From the NCBI RefSeq assembly GCF_900103225.1, contig NZ_FNJH01000003.1, forward strand, positions 676,023 to 740,022: DNA of 64,000 nt. The letters are read 5' to 3'. The first letter of the stretch is position 1. Every line of letters begins with the position of its first letter. The translations under genes and the position numbers were made by a program. The DNA comes from Pseudomonas congelans. Its GTDB lineage: Bacteria > Pseudomonadota > Gammaproteobacteria > Pseudomonadales > Pseudomonadaceae. Of the stretch, positions 19,846-27,685 are shown in pieces. The notes under the pieces were generated by a model, which was given only the letters and a program-made list of their open reading frames with translations, searched no databases and was not told the DNA's origin.

Positions 19846-19977
19846 GTTGTGCCCGGAATTTGTCGAAAACGCCTTGATCGCCTTCGTTGGGCCGCTACGA
19901 CCAACAGCGCATGGCACAAGGCCGTTATCTGGCGTTTAATAGCACCATAACGACAATTACAGAAGGGGTGACGCAGC

Positions 19978-21582
19978 ATGGCCGAGAACCTATCCATGGC
20001 AGCCGGATTACCGCTGGCCGATACGCCCGACGCTGCATCGAAGTGGTGGGTGCCGGCGGTGCAAAGCGTTGTTCTGTGCCTGCTGTTCGCCGCTATGAGT
20101 GTTGCTGGCCTGTCGTTGTATGTCGTCGTTCCTCTGGCGTTGCTGGCGGTCTGGTTGCCACGCCTGGTGCGCAGCAGGCAACCGCTGCCACGGAGTGCGG
20201 TGGGCAACAGTGATATCGCCTTGTTGACCCGTGACCTGTCGCGCACCACCAGCCACAACGCCCTGTCTGCGGCCCAGGTGGCGTTTTCCGTTGGCCAGCT
20301 GGCTGGCAAGGTGCAATCGCAACTGGGTGCTGCCGAACAGATCGTCAGCAGTGCCGAGCAGATGATCGCCACCGAGCAGCAGACCGCCCAGTTGAGTCAG
20401 CAGGCATTGGTTGCCGCCAGCGAAGCGCGGCAGCGTAGCGAGTCGGGCAGCAGCGTGCTGAATGAGTCCATCGAACGCATGCACCGCTTGAGCAAACGTG
20501 CTGTCGGCAGCCGTGAGCTGATCGAGGCGCTGAGCCAGCGCAGTGAGGAAATCCAGCGTGTGACGCTGGTCATTCAGTCGATTGCCAGCCAGACCAACCT
20601 GCTGGCGCTCAATGCCGCCATCGAAGCTGCACGGGCTGGTGAGCACGGACGCGGTTTCGCAGTGGTAGCCGACGAAGTCCGCGGGCTCGCTGGCCGTACT
20701 GCCAGCGCTACCGGGGAGGTCGGGCAGATGGTCGCGGATATCCAGCAGCGCACCGCGCAGGTCGTGGAGCAGATTCGCGAGCTGTCGTCCGATCTGGATG
20801 TGGGGGTCGAGCAGGTCGAGCTGACCGGCGAGCACCTGGGCAATATCGCCCGGCTTGCGGTTGAGCTGGAAAGCCAGGTCGGCGAAATCGCTCAGGGCGC
20901 GAGTAGCAATCAGAATCAGTTGGCGAGCTTGTTCGATGCCGTCGAGCATATGCGCAGTGATCTTGCCGTCAGCGATGAGCAGACCCTGCACCTGGCCAAA
21001 GCCTCAGTGCAGATGGAGGGGCAGGCCGAGACCATCAGCCAGCGCCTGGCGCAGGTCGGTCTGGATGAATACCACCAGCGCATTTATGACCTGGCTCGCG
21101 AGGGTGCGCGAATGATCACCAAAAAGTTCGAGGCCGATATCGAGCAGGGGCGGGTCAGCCTGGAGGACCTGTTCGATCGCAATTACAAACCCGTCGCCAA
21201 TACTTCACCGACCCGCTTTACGACGCGGTTCGACCGTTACACCGATCAGGTGTTGCCAGCACTGCAGGAACCGCTGCTGTCACGTCATGAAGGTCTGGTA
21301 TTTGCCATCGCCTGTACCCAGCAGGGTTATGTGCCGACGCACAACAACGCCTTCAGCCAGCCTTTGACGGGCGATGCGACGGTGGATAATGCGCGCAATC
21401 GGAGCAAGCGCAAGTTCGATGACCGTACCGGCATTCGTTGTGGCAGCCACCAACAGCCGGTCCTGCTGCAAACCTACACGCGAGACACCGGCGAACTGAT
21501 GCACGATCTGTCTGTGCCGATCATGGTCAACGGGCGGCACTGGGGTGGGCTGCGCCTCGGCTACAAACCGCAAGGCCGTTGA
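19978..21582 (+). CDS. methyl-accepting chemotaxis protein with no periplasmic domain and a C-terminal sensor-like module
   Basis: A 534-residue chemoreceptor. Residues about 24-60 form a hydrophobic hairpin ([17 protein letters not shown] and [13 protein letters not shown]) with almost nothing between, so there is no periplasmic ligand domain. The signalling hairpin covers about 80-365; its tip is [20 protein letters not shown] followed by [13 protein letters not shown]. The last 160 residues form an extra cytoplasmic domain ([32 protein letters not shown], and [17 protein letters not shown]) that looks like a Cache-type sensor fold. It would then sense something inside the cell and pass it to CheA. 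GAAGGGGTG lies before the ATG. The ligand is unknown. Confidence 0.88.
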   Translation: MAENLSMAAGLPLADTPDAASKWWVPAVQSVVLCLLFAAMSVAGLSLYVVVPLALLAVWLPRLVRSRQPLPRSAVGNSDIALLTRDLSRTTSHNALSAAQVAFSVGQLAGKVQSQLGAAEQIVSSAEQMIATEQQTAQLSQQALVAASEARQRSESGSSVLNESIERMHRLSKRAVGSRELIEALSQRSEEIQRVTLVIQSIASQTNLLALNAAIEAARAGEHGRGFAVVADEVRGLAGRTASATGEVGQMVADIQQRTAQVVEQIRELSSDLDVGVEQVELTGEHLGNIARLAVELESQVGEIAQGASSNQNQLASLFDAVEHMRSDLAVSDEQTLHLAKASVQMEGQAETISQRLAQVGLDEYHQRIYDLAREGARMITKKFEADIEQGRVSLEDLFDRNYKPVANTSPTRFTTRFDRYTDQVLPALQEPLLSRHEGLVFAIACTQQGYVPTHNNAFSQPLTGDATVDNARNRSKRKFDDRTGIRCGSHQQPVLLQTYTRDTGELMHDLSVPIMVNGRHWGGLRLGYKPQGR

Positions 21583-21849
21583 TACGTGTAAACAGGCCAG
21601 TCACAGACGGGCCTGTTAGTGGGATGGTTAAATGGAAGTAAGATCGAGCAGAGAGGATTATCTGTGCGCGTGTAGGTTATTTGTTAGCAAACAATAAAGT
21701 TATTGCGATACAGGTTGTAGGAGCTGTCTGAAAACGCATTTCCCGCCTTGACTGCTCACTGTCTTTAAGCAAGCTGTTTAAATCAACGTTATTTACGTTT
21801 TGATTTAAGTGCGGCCTTTTTATGGCTTGCCTCTAAGGATGGAAAAGTT
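21583..21849. other. AT-rich intergenic region before the Tle1-like gene
   Basis: No gene seen. The region is clearly more AT-rich than its surroundings. TAAATCAA (21779-21786) and TTGATTTA (21800-21807) form an 8-base inverted repeat about 45 bases before the next start, a candidate regulator site or leader hairpin. Confidence 0.4.
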
Positions 21850-23334
21850 ATGAGCGAGAAATGGAGTTTCCAGCAGTCAGCAGCAGTGTCAGAGGTTGCA
21901 ACGCGACGCGTCACGGCGCGCGTAGGGATTTTCTTCGACGGCACGGGAAATAATCGCGTTAACAGTCAGATCGGTGCCGACTGCCAGGCATTGATCGAGA
22001 TCAATGAGGGTAAGCACATTAAAGAGTGTGCAGGGCGTCATGTTCAACCGGGCAGTAGTTACAGTAATGAGCCGAGTAATATAGCCAGGCTGGTCGATAT
22101 GTATCGTCTGCAAGCTGTGGCCGAAAATGACGGTGAAGGGCTGAGGGTGTATTACCCGATCTATGTCAGCGGGGCCGGCACTACTTCCGGAGGGCGTGAT
22201 TCTATATGCCCTGGGCAAAGTTTCGGTCGTGGTGCCACCGGCGTGATTTCCAAGGTGGAAAATGCATTCAGAAAGCTGGAATCGGTATTGAAGGCGTTCC
22301 CCCGCGACAACCCCGATTGTGTGCTGGATGCGCTGGAACTGGACGTGTTCGGCTTCAGTCGAGGTGCAGCGTCTGCCAGGCATCTGATCAATGAAATTCT
22401 CAAGCAGCGCTCCGGCATGCTCGAGCCCATACTCGGAAGCCGCAAGGTCAGGTTGAGCGAACGTTTCAGCTGGGTTAATGACAGCGTACGGCTCAAGGTT
22501 ATCGGCCTGTTCGACACCGTTGCCGCCATAGGCAGCTTCAAGGACATGGGCAATACCCGGGATGCGAGCAACAGAAGGGTCAATCTGTATCTGCCACCCG
22601 GGTGCGCGCAACAGGTTTTACACCTGGTGGCACGCGATGAGATAAGGCGCAATTTTGCGCTGAACAGTGTTCTGCCAGTGTGGCCCAGGGAAATCATTCT
22701 GCCGGGTGCGCATTCCGATATCGGTGGGGGTTACCCTCCGCAGATGGAAGAAAGCGTACTGCTCACGCGCCCCCGCAGCAGTGTGGTCAGCCGTGGCAGC
22801 CCGTGCGAGGAGGCGCCGAGCTGGAAGGAGGCACAGGCTGACTTGACCCGAATGAACCGCGATCGCTGGATCGACCCGCTCGATAGTCAGGCCTGGCTGA
22901 GGGTTCAGGCTTGCGAGAGCAAGTGTTATCCGTGCAGAAAAAGCTTGAATGGCATGAGTACAGTTGTTGCCGCAGTGGGCATGGGCCGCCAGGTATTTGG
23001 CCACCTGTCGAGGGTATCGTTGCTGGTGATGCACACACTGGCGTGTGACGAGGGCGTGCCTTTCAATCCGGTGCCACTGACCCCCGAATTCCAGCTGCCT
23101 CCCGAGCTCGAGAACATCTCTAGCCGGTTGATCGACTATGCGCGAGGCGGGCCTTACCTGCTGGACAGTCATGAAGAGGCATTACTGCGCTGGCGCTATA
23201 TCCATCAGTCTGCGCACTGGAATGCAGTGGTCGGCAGAGCGGGGACTTTTGGCGACGCCGTTTTCGTCCACGCACCACAACCAGGCGGCCGGATATTGCA
23301 TCCCAATATCGGCCAGCCCGGTTATCCGCAATAG
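21850..23334 (+). CDS. DUF2235 / T6SS phospholipase effector Tle1-like protein
   Basis: A 494-residue alpha/beta hydrolase of the DUF2235 family. RVGIFFDGTGNN near residue 25 is the family's opening strand and loop. The nucleophile elbow is GFSRGAAS with S170. HSDIGGGYP supplies the likely catalytic Asp (D290), and the C-terminal RYIHQSAHWN (H452, H456) the likely His. Tle1 effectors of type VI secretion are phospholipases of this fold. No signal peptide is visible. No vgrG, adaptor or obvious immunity gene is adjacent, so export by T6SS is unproven. Codon usage is somewhat less GC-biased than in neighbouring genes, which hints at acquisition. AAGGA precedes the ATG. Confidence 0.82.
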   Translation: MSEKWSFQQSAAVSEVATRRVTARVGIFFDGTGNNRVNSQIGADCQALIEINEGKHIKECAGRHVQPGSSYSNEPSNIARLVDMYRLQAVAENDGEGLRVYYPIYVSGAGTTSGGRDSICPGQSFGRGATGVISKVENAFRKLESVLKAFPRDNPDCVLDALELDVFGFSRGAASARHLINEILKQRSGMLEPILGSRKVRLSERFSWVNDSVRLKVIGLFDTVAAIGSFKDMGNTRDASNRRVNLYLPPGCAQQVLHLVARDEIRRNFALNSVLPVWPREIILPGAHSDIGGGYPPQMEESVLLTRPRSSVVSRGSPCEEAPSWKEAQADLTRMNRDRWIDPLDSQAWLRVQACESKCYPCRKSLNGMSTVVAAVGMGRQVFGHLSRVSLLVMHTLACDEGVPFNPVPLTPEFQLPPELENISSRLIDYARGGPYLLDSHEEALLRWRYIHQSAHWNAVVGRAGTFGDAVFVHAPQPGGRILHPNIGQPGYPQ

Positions 23335-23342
23335 TCATCAAC

Positions 23343-23368
23343 GCCCGAGTAGTTCACTCGGGCTTTTT
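23343..23368 (+). terminator. rho-independent terminator of the Tle1-like gene
   Basis: GCCCGAGT and ACTCGGGC form an 8-base-pair stem with an AGTTC loop, followed by TTTTTG. Its second arm and T-run lie inside the last codons of the convergent DUF2789 gene. Confidence 0.85.
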
Positions 23369-23593
23369 GTGAAGACGCACGTTCAGTTCGTCGACCACCA
23401 TCGCCCATTCGGCGTCTTCGTGCAGCTGTTCCTTGAGAAAGTCAGCCTGACGCGGCGTCCAGAACTCTGCATCAATCAGTTTGACGTCATCGGGCAGAGG
23501 ATGGCTGGCGATAAACTTTTCGATGCTCTCATCATCGAAATCCAGCGCCAATTGGGCGAACAGGTCGTTGATGGTAGTTGTGGTCTGTTCCAT
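23354..23593 (-). CDS. DUF2789 family protein
   Basis: A 79-residue acidic protein (MEQTTTTINDLFAQLALDF, then FIASHPLPDD and AEFWTPRQADFLKEQL). The pattern matches the DUF2789 family of small soluble proteins common in Pseudomonas; no function is known. GGAGATGAC precedes the start on the minus strand. It converges on the Tle1-like gene and overlaps its terminator. Because the family is widespread without lipase neighbours and the gene is convergent, I do not read it as the immunity partner. Confidence 0.75.
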   Translation of the reverse strand: MEQTTTTINDLFAQLALDFDDESIEKFIASHPLPDDVKLIDAEFWTPRQADFLKEQLHEDAEWAMVVDELNVRLHKKPE

Positions 23594-24035
23594 GTCATCT
23601 CCTCACCGGGGGATATCCCCGTATTCATCAGTTCTTATGGGAGTGGTGGGCACAAGCAAGAGTTCGATGCATTTGGCCGTGTAGAAAAGATGGCTTTTTC
23701 TGCAGCGGATATAAATGATATGTTTCCGCTTTCGCAGGATGCACCCACCGCAGGCTGGAACCCGTCCAGTCTTTGCGCCGTGCCCGGGTTGAGCGCAATT
23801 TTCAGAGCACCAGCGCTTGCGCGACACTGCTGTGTACAAAAGGTATATATCCCGTAGCGGCCATGAGCCGGTAGAATCCGCCACCCGTCTGCACAAGGTT
23901 TGTGGCGGCGCTGTCTGCGCCTCTGCGTGCAGCATGCCGAAAAATTTCCGGCCACATGAAGCGGTCTATGGATGAATCACTTTCTCGACTGCCCTGACAT
24001 CAGGCAGCCTCATTTCATGTTTGAGGGTTTGTACT
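23594..24035. other. gene-free stretch between the DUF2789 gene and the next plus-strand gene
   Basis: I see no convincing gene here; the open frames on either strand have poor codon usage and no ribosome-binding site. A locally AT-rich segment near 23690-23730 holds a short inverted repeat (AGCGGA ... TCCGCT). A hairpin CTG-C-CCTGA-CA-TCAGG-CAG at 23989-24007 sits 15 bases before the ribosome-binding site of the next gene and may lie in its leader. Confidence 0.4.
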
Positions 24036-24503
24036 TTGGCTGTAAGTAATCTGGATACCCATGCCTTGTTCGTGCTCGGCGATCTCCGCGCACAATTGGT
24101 CAAGCAGTTCCAATCCCGTTTTGTCTACATCACCGAGCAATCAGCCGAAGGCATCTATATCGCTGAAATCGATACCGAAACCGCACTGGTAGTCGACGAC
24201 AAGCCGCGTCTTGAACTCAAGGTGGGCGATCATTTCCGCGCTTCTGTTCTGCCCAGCCGCGAGGGCGGCAAGCTTGAATTGAAATTCCGTGAAATCAAGA
24301 CCACCGTCTACGGGCTGGGCGAATATGCCTTCGTCGATATCCCCGAAGGTCACGGTATCGTGTTCAAGGAAGGTCAGACCGTCTTCATGGTCTTCGCTGC
24401 GCAAGAGCAACTGCAGATCGGCATGAGCAAACTTCTGAAAGGCGCAGTCGGCAAGGCCGCCAAATGGCGCAAGGGCGAGCTGACGTTCAAGGCCAGCGAG
24501 TAA
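24036..24503 (+). CDS. conserved-looking protein of unknown function with a TTG start
   Basis: A 155-residue soluble protein that I do not recognise. It starts with M-A-V-S-N-L-D-T-H-A-L-F-V-L-G-D and contains a compact beta-rich-looking centre (FVYITEQSAEGIYIAEID, then FRASVLPSREGGKLELKF and GYAFVDIPEGHGI-type repeats of strand and turn). The C-terminus is Lys-rich (AAKWRKGELTFKASE). TTG at 24036 is preferred because GAGGG is 8 bases upstream; a TTG at 24021 is the alternative and would swallow that site. Codon usage is typical of the genome, so the gene is probably real. It converges on the antiporter operon. Confidence 0.7.
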   Translation: MAVSNLDTHALFVLGDLRAQLVKQFQSRFVYITEQSAEGIYIAEIDTETALVVDDKPRLELKVGDHFRASVLPSREGGKLELKFREIKTTVYGLGEYAFVDIPEGHGIVFKEGQTVFMVFAAQEQLQIGMSKLLKGAVGKAAKWRKGELTFKASE

Positions 24504-24521
24504 CACTGGCCAGGCATCGAC

Positions 24522-24902
24522 TCAGCCGCCTGCCGATTCTCCGTTGCCGGTACCGCTGCTGACTTCCGCGGGCACGTCATCACCGGCCATGCGCTTGCGG
24601 AACAGCGCCGTGCGCGCCAGCAACAGGGTCGTCACCGGTACCGTGATCGCCAGCAATACCGGGATCAGCCAGGCGTGGATCACCGGTTCCGACTTCAGCG
24701 CCGAGAAATAGATGATCGACGCCAGCGCAACGCACCAGGCGCCCAGCGTCGACGCCAGGGCAGGCGGGTGCATGCGCTGGAAAAAGTCCTTGAGGCGCAG
24801 CAGCCCGAGCGCGCCGGTCAAGGCGAACAGGCTGCTGGCGATCAGCAGCCCGGCGGTCAGTATTTCCACCCAGAAAGGTACTGTATTCGGCAGTCCGGTC
24901 AT
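24522..24902 (-). CDS. phaG: monovalent cation/H+ antiporter subunit G
   Basis: A 126-residue protein with three membrane segments (VEILTAGLLIASSLFALTG, TLGAWCVALASIIYFS and AWLIPVLLAITVPVTTLLL), matching the PhaG/MnhG/MrpG family. LRLKDFFQRMHPPALASTLG is the characteristic loop. It is the last gene of the six-gene Pha-type operon and overlaps the subunit F stop by 4 bases. G subunits are needed for assembly of the whole antiporter complex in the inner membrane. The soluble tail beyond residue 100 is Gly/Ser-rich. Confidence 0.92.
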   Translation of the reverse strand: MTGLPNTVPFWVEILTAGLLIASSLFALTGALGLLRLKDFFQRMHPPALASTLGAWCVALASIIYFSALKSEPVIHAWLIPVLLAITVPVTTLLLARTALFRKRMAGDDVPAEVSSGTGNGESAGG

Positions 24903-25177
24903 TCGATCACTTCTCCGCGCAGCAGGAACTTGGCCAGAGCGAACGAGCCGACGAAGCCGAACAGGGCAATCAGCATGGCCGCTTCGAAATACGTGTCACT
25001 GGCGTAGCGAATGCCAAGCACCAGCATCATCAGCATGGCAATGATGTACAGATAGTCCAGCGCCAGCACCCGGTCCTGGGCTGAAGGCCCCTTGAGCAGG
25101 CGCAGCAGGGTGATCACCATCGCCAGGGCGAAGATCAGCAGGCTGATCAGGATGGCGTTGTCGAGCAATGCACTCAT
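24899..25177 (-). CDS. phaF: monovalent cation/H+ antiporter subunit F
   Basis: A 92-residue protein with three membrane helices and the family loop LLKGPSAQDRVLALDYLY, whose Asp is conserved in PhaF/MrpF. It overlaps both its neighbours by 4 bases (ATGA), so translation of E, F and G is coupled. It forms part of the small-subunit module of the multisubunit antiporter. Confidence 0.93.
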   Translation of the reverse strand: MSALLDNAILISLLIFALAMVITLLRLLKGPSAQDRVLALDYLYIIAMLMMLVLGIRYASDTYFEAAMLIALFGFVGSFALAKFLLRGEVIE

Positions 25178-25662
25178 TGAAAGATCTCCATCAACGGTCG
25201 CTCATAGGTGGTTTTGAAGTGCTCGATGAACTGTGCCTCGTCCTCCAGATCGAAGACATGCATCAGCAACACGCTGCGATCCAGTGCCAGCTCCGACCAT
25301 ACCGTTCCGGGTATTACCGTGGTGACCATCGCCAGCGCGGCGAGGCCGTGGGCGTCGTGCAGCTCCAGTGGAATGCGCACGAAGGCCGAACGTGGCGGGC
25401 GTTTTTCAAGCCGCCAGACGCTCAGGCCCACCTGCACGTTGGAGACCACCACATCGATTCCCACCAACCATAGAAATTTCAGGATCGTGCCGGGTTTGCG
25501 AATACGTACCGGCAGCGGGCGCAACGGAGCCATCAACAACGGCGCGAGAAAACCCAGTACCGCGCCCAGCAGCAGGTGACCGGGGCTGATCGACAGGTTC
25601 AATACCAGCCACAGCAGCCAGAGTGCCAGCGACAGGAGCGGGGCGGGAAACAGGCGCTTCAT
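25174..25662 (-). CDS. phaE: monovalent cation/H+ antiporter subunit E
   Basis: A 162-residue protein with two N-terminal membrane helices (LLSLALWLLWLVLNLS and GHLLLGAVLGFLAPLL) and a cytoplasmic domain with PGTILKFLWLVGIDVVVSN and TVIPGTVWSEL, the signatures of PhaE/MrpE. VLLMHVFDLEDEAQFIEHFK is the conserved C-terminal stretch. It overlaps subunits D and F by 4 bases each. Confidence 0.93.
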   Translation of the reverse strand: MKRLFPAPLLSLALWLLWLVLNLSISPGHLLLGAVLGFLAPLLMAPLRPLPVRIRKPGTILKFLWLVGIDVVVSNVQVGLSVWRLEKRPPRSAFVRIPLELHDAHGLAALAMVTTVIPGTVWSELALDRSVLLMHVFDLEDEAQFIEHFKTTYERPLMEIFQ

Positions 25663-27344
25663 GGCCGTTCCTCCTGGTCTACTTCCTGACTGGTGGGGCC
25701 GGGTATCGGGCGTGTGGCGAGCACTGACTGCACATACTGTTTGGGCTCATGCAGCGCTGCAGCGGTGTCCTGGGTGTAGCGCAACAACGGCTCGGCCTTG
25801 AAGGTCAGCGCGATGCACAGACCCAGAAGAATGATGATCGGCAGGCATTCGTTGCGTCGCAGCATCGGCGAAGGACGCTCGTGTGGTGTCCAGAAACGTT
25901 GCGTACCGAGCCTTGAAAAAGCGATCAGTGATGCCAGCCCGGAAAAGATCAGCAGACCGATCAGCATCCATGCCTGAGTGGAAAGCGCCTCATCTTTAGC
26001 GACGTCCAGACCCAGCGGGTTCATCAGGGCGCTGATCAATGTGAGCTTGCCGATGAATCCCGAGAGCGGTGGCATGCCGATGATCAGCAAGGCGCAGGCA
26101 ATGAAGCTCAGGCCCAGAAAAGCCATGGTCATGGGAATGACCTGACCGACCACCACCTTCTGTTCGTCGTCCAGGTTGGCGCCGGGCGGCGGATGCAAAG
26201 ACTCCAGGGTACGAGGCAGTTGATCCACGTCGTATTCCAGGGGGATCTCGTTGGCCGAGCGGGAGCGTTCGATCAGTTCGCCCAGCAGGAACATAGCGCT
26301 CAATGCCAGCGTCGAACTGACCATATAAAACAGCGCGCCCGAGGTCAGGCTCGGCTGGGCGAAACCGACGGCGGACAGCAGAATGCCTGCGGACACCAGT
26401 ATGCTCAGGCTGGCGAGGCGTTCCAGGCGCTGGGCGGCGATGATCGCTATGGCCGCGGTGAAAATCGTCGCCATGCCGCCGTAGATCAGCCAGTCGCCGC
26501 CGAAGAAGGCCGATGCACCGGCCTGACCGGAAAACAGCAGTGTCCACAGACGCAACAGGGTGTAGACCCCCACCTTGGTCATGATCGCAAACATCGCTGC
26601 CACCGGCGCACTCGCTGCCGAGTAGGCGGGGACCAGCCAGAAGTTCAGCGGCCACATGCCAGCCTTGGCCAGAAAGGCCGTGGCCAGAATCGCAGCCCCG
26701 GCATGCAGCAAGCCCAGATCGGACTCCGCCACCTGCGGGATCTTGATTGCCAGGTCGGCGAAGTTCAGCGTGCCGGTCACCCCGTAAATCAACGCGGCAC
26801 CAATCAGAAACAGCGACGAAGCCAGCAGGTTGATCGAAATGTAATGCAGGCCCGTGGACACTCGTGCCCGGCCGGAGCCGTGCAACATCAGGCCGTAGGA
26901 CGCCGCGAGCAGCACTTCGAAGAACACGAACAGGTTGAACAGGTCAGCAGTCAGGAACGCGCCATACAGCCCCATGAGCTGGATCTGAAACAGCGCGTGG
27001 AAGCTGGCCCCGGCCCTGTCCCAGCGAGCCAGGGCGAACAGCAGGGCGCAGACACCGACAATTCCGGTCAGTACCAGCATCATCGCCGACAGGTGGTCCA
27101 CCACCAGCACGATGCCGAACGGTACGCCCCAGTTGCCCGGAAGATAGACACCGATCGAGCCGCTGCTACCACTGTGTTGTACCCAGAGAAACAGCACCAC
27201 GGAAATGCCCAGCCCGAGGATGCTGGAAAACAGATTGATACGCCCCTTGAGCGGCCGATGCTTTTCGCCCAGCCAGAGCATCAGCCCCGCAGTCAGCAGC
27301 GGCAGCAGGATGGGCGCGATGATCAGTTGGTTCATCCAGCTCAT
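25659..27344 (-). CDS. phaD: monovalent cation/H+ antiporter subunit D
   Basis: A 561-residue protein with about fourteen membrane helices, homologous to proton-pumping subunits of respiratory complex I. The proton_antipo_M core spans about 125-420, with the conserved Lys in FLAKAGMWPLNFWL and SAASAPVAAMFAIMTKVGVY. About 40 residues near 355-395 form a charged loop (ERSRSANEIPLEYDVDQL). It is one of the two large subunits thought to carry ions. It overlaps C and E by 4 bases. Confidence 0.95.
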   Translation of the reverse strand: MSWMNQLIIAPILLPLLTAGLMLWLGEKHRPLKGRINLFSSILGLGISVVLFLWVQHSGSSGSIGVYLPGNWGVPFGIVLVVDHLSAMMLVLTGIVGVCALLFALARWDRAGASFHALFQIQLMGLYGAFLTADLFNLFVFFEVLLAASYGLMLHGSGRARVSTGLHYISINLLASSLFLIGAALIYGVTGTLNFADLAIKIPQVAESDLGLLHAGAAILATAFLAKAGMWPLNFWLVPAYSAASAPVAAMFAIMTKVGVYTLLRLWTLLFSGQAGASAFFGGDWLIYGGMATIFTAAIAIIAAQRLERLASLSILVSAGILLSAVGFAQPSLTSGALFYMVSSTLALSAMFLLGELIERSRSANEIPLEYDVDQLPRTLESLHPPPGANLDDEQKVVVGQVIPMTMAFLGLSFIACALLIIGMPPLSGFIGKLTLISALMNPLGLDVAKDEALSTQAWMLIGLLIFSGLASLIAFSRLGTQRFWTPHERPSPMLRRNECLPIIILLGLCIALTFKAEPLLRYTQDTAAALHEPKQYVQSVLATRPIPGPTSQEVDQEERP

Positions 27345-27685
27345 GCCTTGGGCTCCCGGCCATCTACATGGTCGGTGCCGGTCAGGCCTCTGGAGGCGAG
27401 CAATACCACCAGAAACAGCGCAGTCATGGCGAAGCTGATGACAATCGCGGTCAGCACCAGTGCCTGTGGCAACGGGTCAGTGTAATTGAGCAGGTCCTGG
27501 GGAATGCCGTCCTTGATGATCGGCTCCCTGCCGATGAACAGGCTGCCCATGCTGAAGATGAACAGGTTGACCCCGTATGACAGCAGGCACAGCCCCATGA
27601 CCACCTGAAAGGTACGTGGCCTCAGTATCAGCCAGACGCCCGAGGCGGCCAGCACGCCGATGGCGATTGCAATGACTTCTTCCAT
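27341..27685 (-). CDS. phaC: monovalent cation/H+ antiporter subunit C
   Basis: A 114-residue NuoK-like protein with three membrane helices and the conserved sequence GLCLLSYGVNLFIFSMG, then DPLPQALVLTAIVISFAMTA, which carries the family's key residues. The start overlaps the end of subunit A (TGATG), and its stop overlaps subunit D. The name phaC here refers to the Pha antiporter, not to polyhydroxyalkanoate synthase. Confidence 0.93.
   Translation of the reverse strand: MEEVIAIAIGVLAASGVWLILRPRTFQVVMGLCLLSYGVNLFIFSMGSLFIGREPIIKDGIPQDLLNYTDPLPQALVLTAIVISFAMTALFLVVLLASRGLTGTDHVDGREPKA

Noticed and set aside
23354..23593. The DUF2789 gene as immunity partner of the Tle1-like lipase
   Set aside because: It is convergent rather than cotranscribed, lacks a signal peptide or lipobox, and belongs to a family common in Pseudomonas without lipase neighbours.
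23603..23955. Two overlapping minus-strand frames of 106-110 codons in the gap before 24036
   Set aside because: Codon usage is poor, no ribosome-binding site is present, and the translations are unlike any protein family.
26193..27485. A 430-codon plus-strand frame opposite antiporter subunit D
   Set aside because: It is hydrophilic, Gln- and Arg-rich and without motifs; the minus-strand subunit D is unambiguous.
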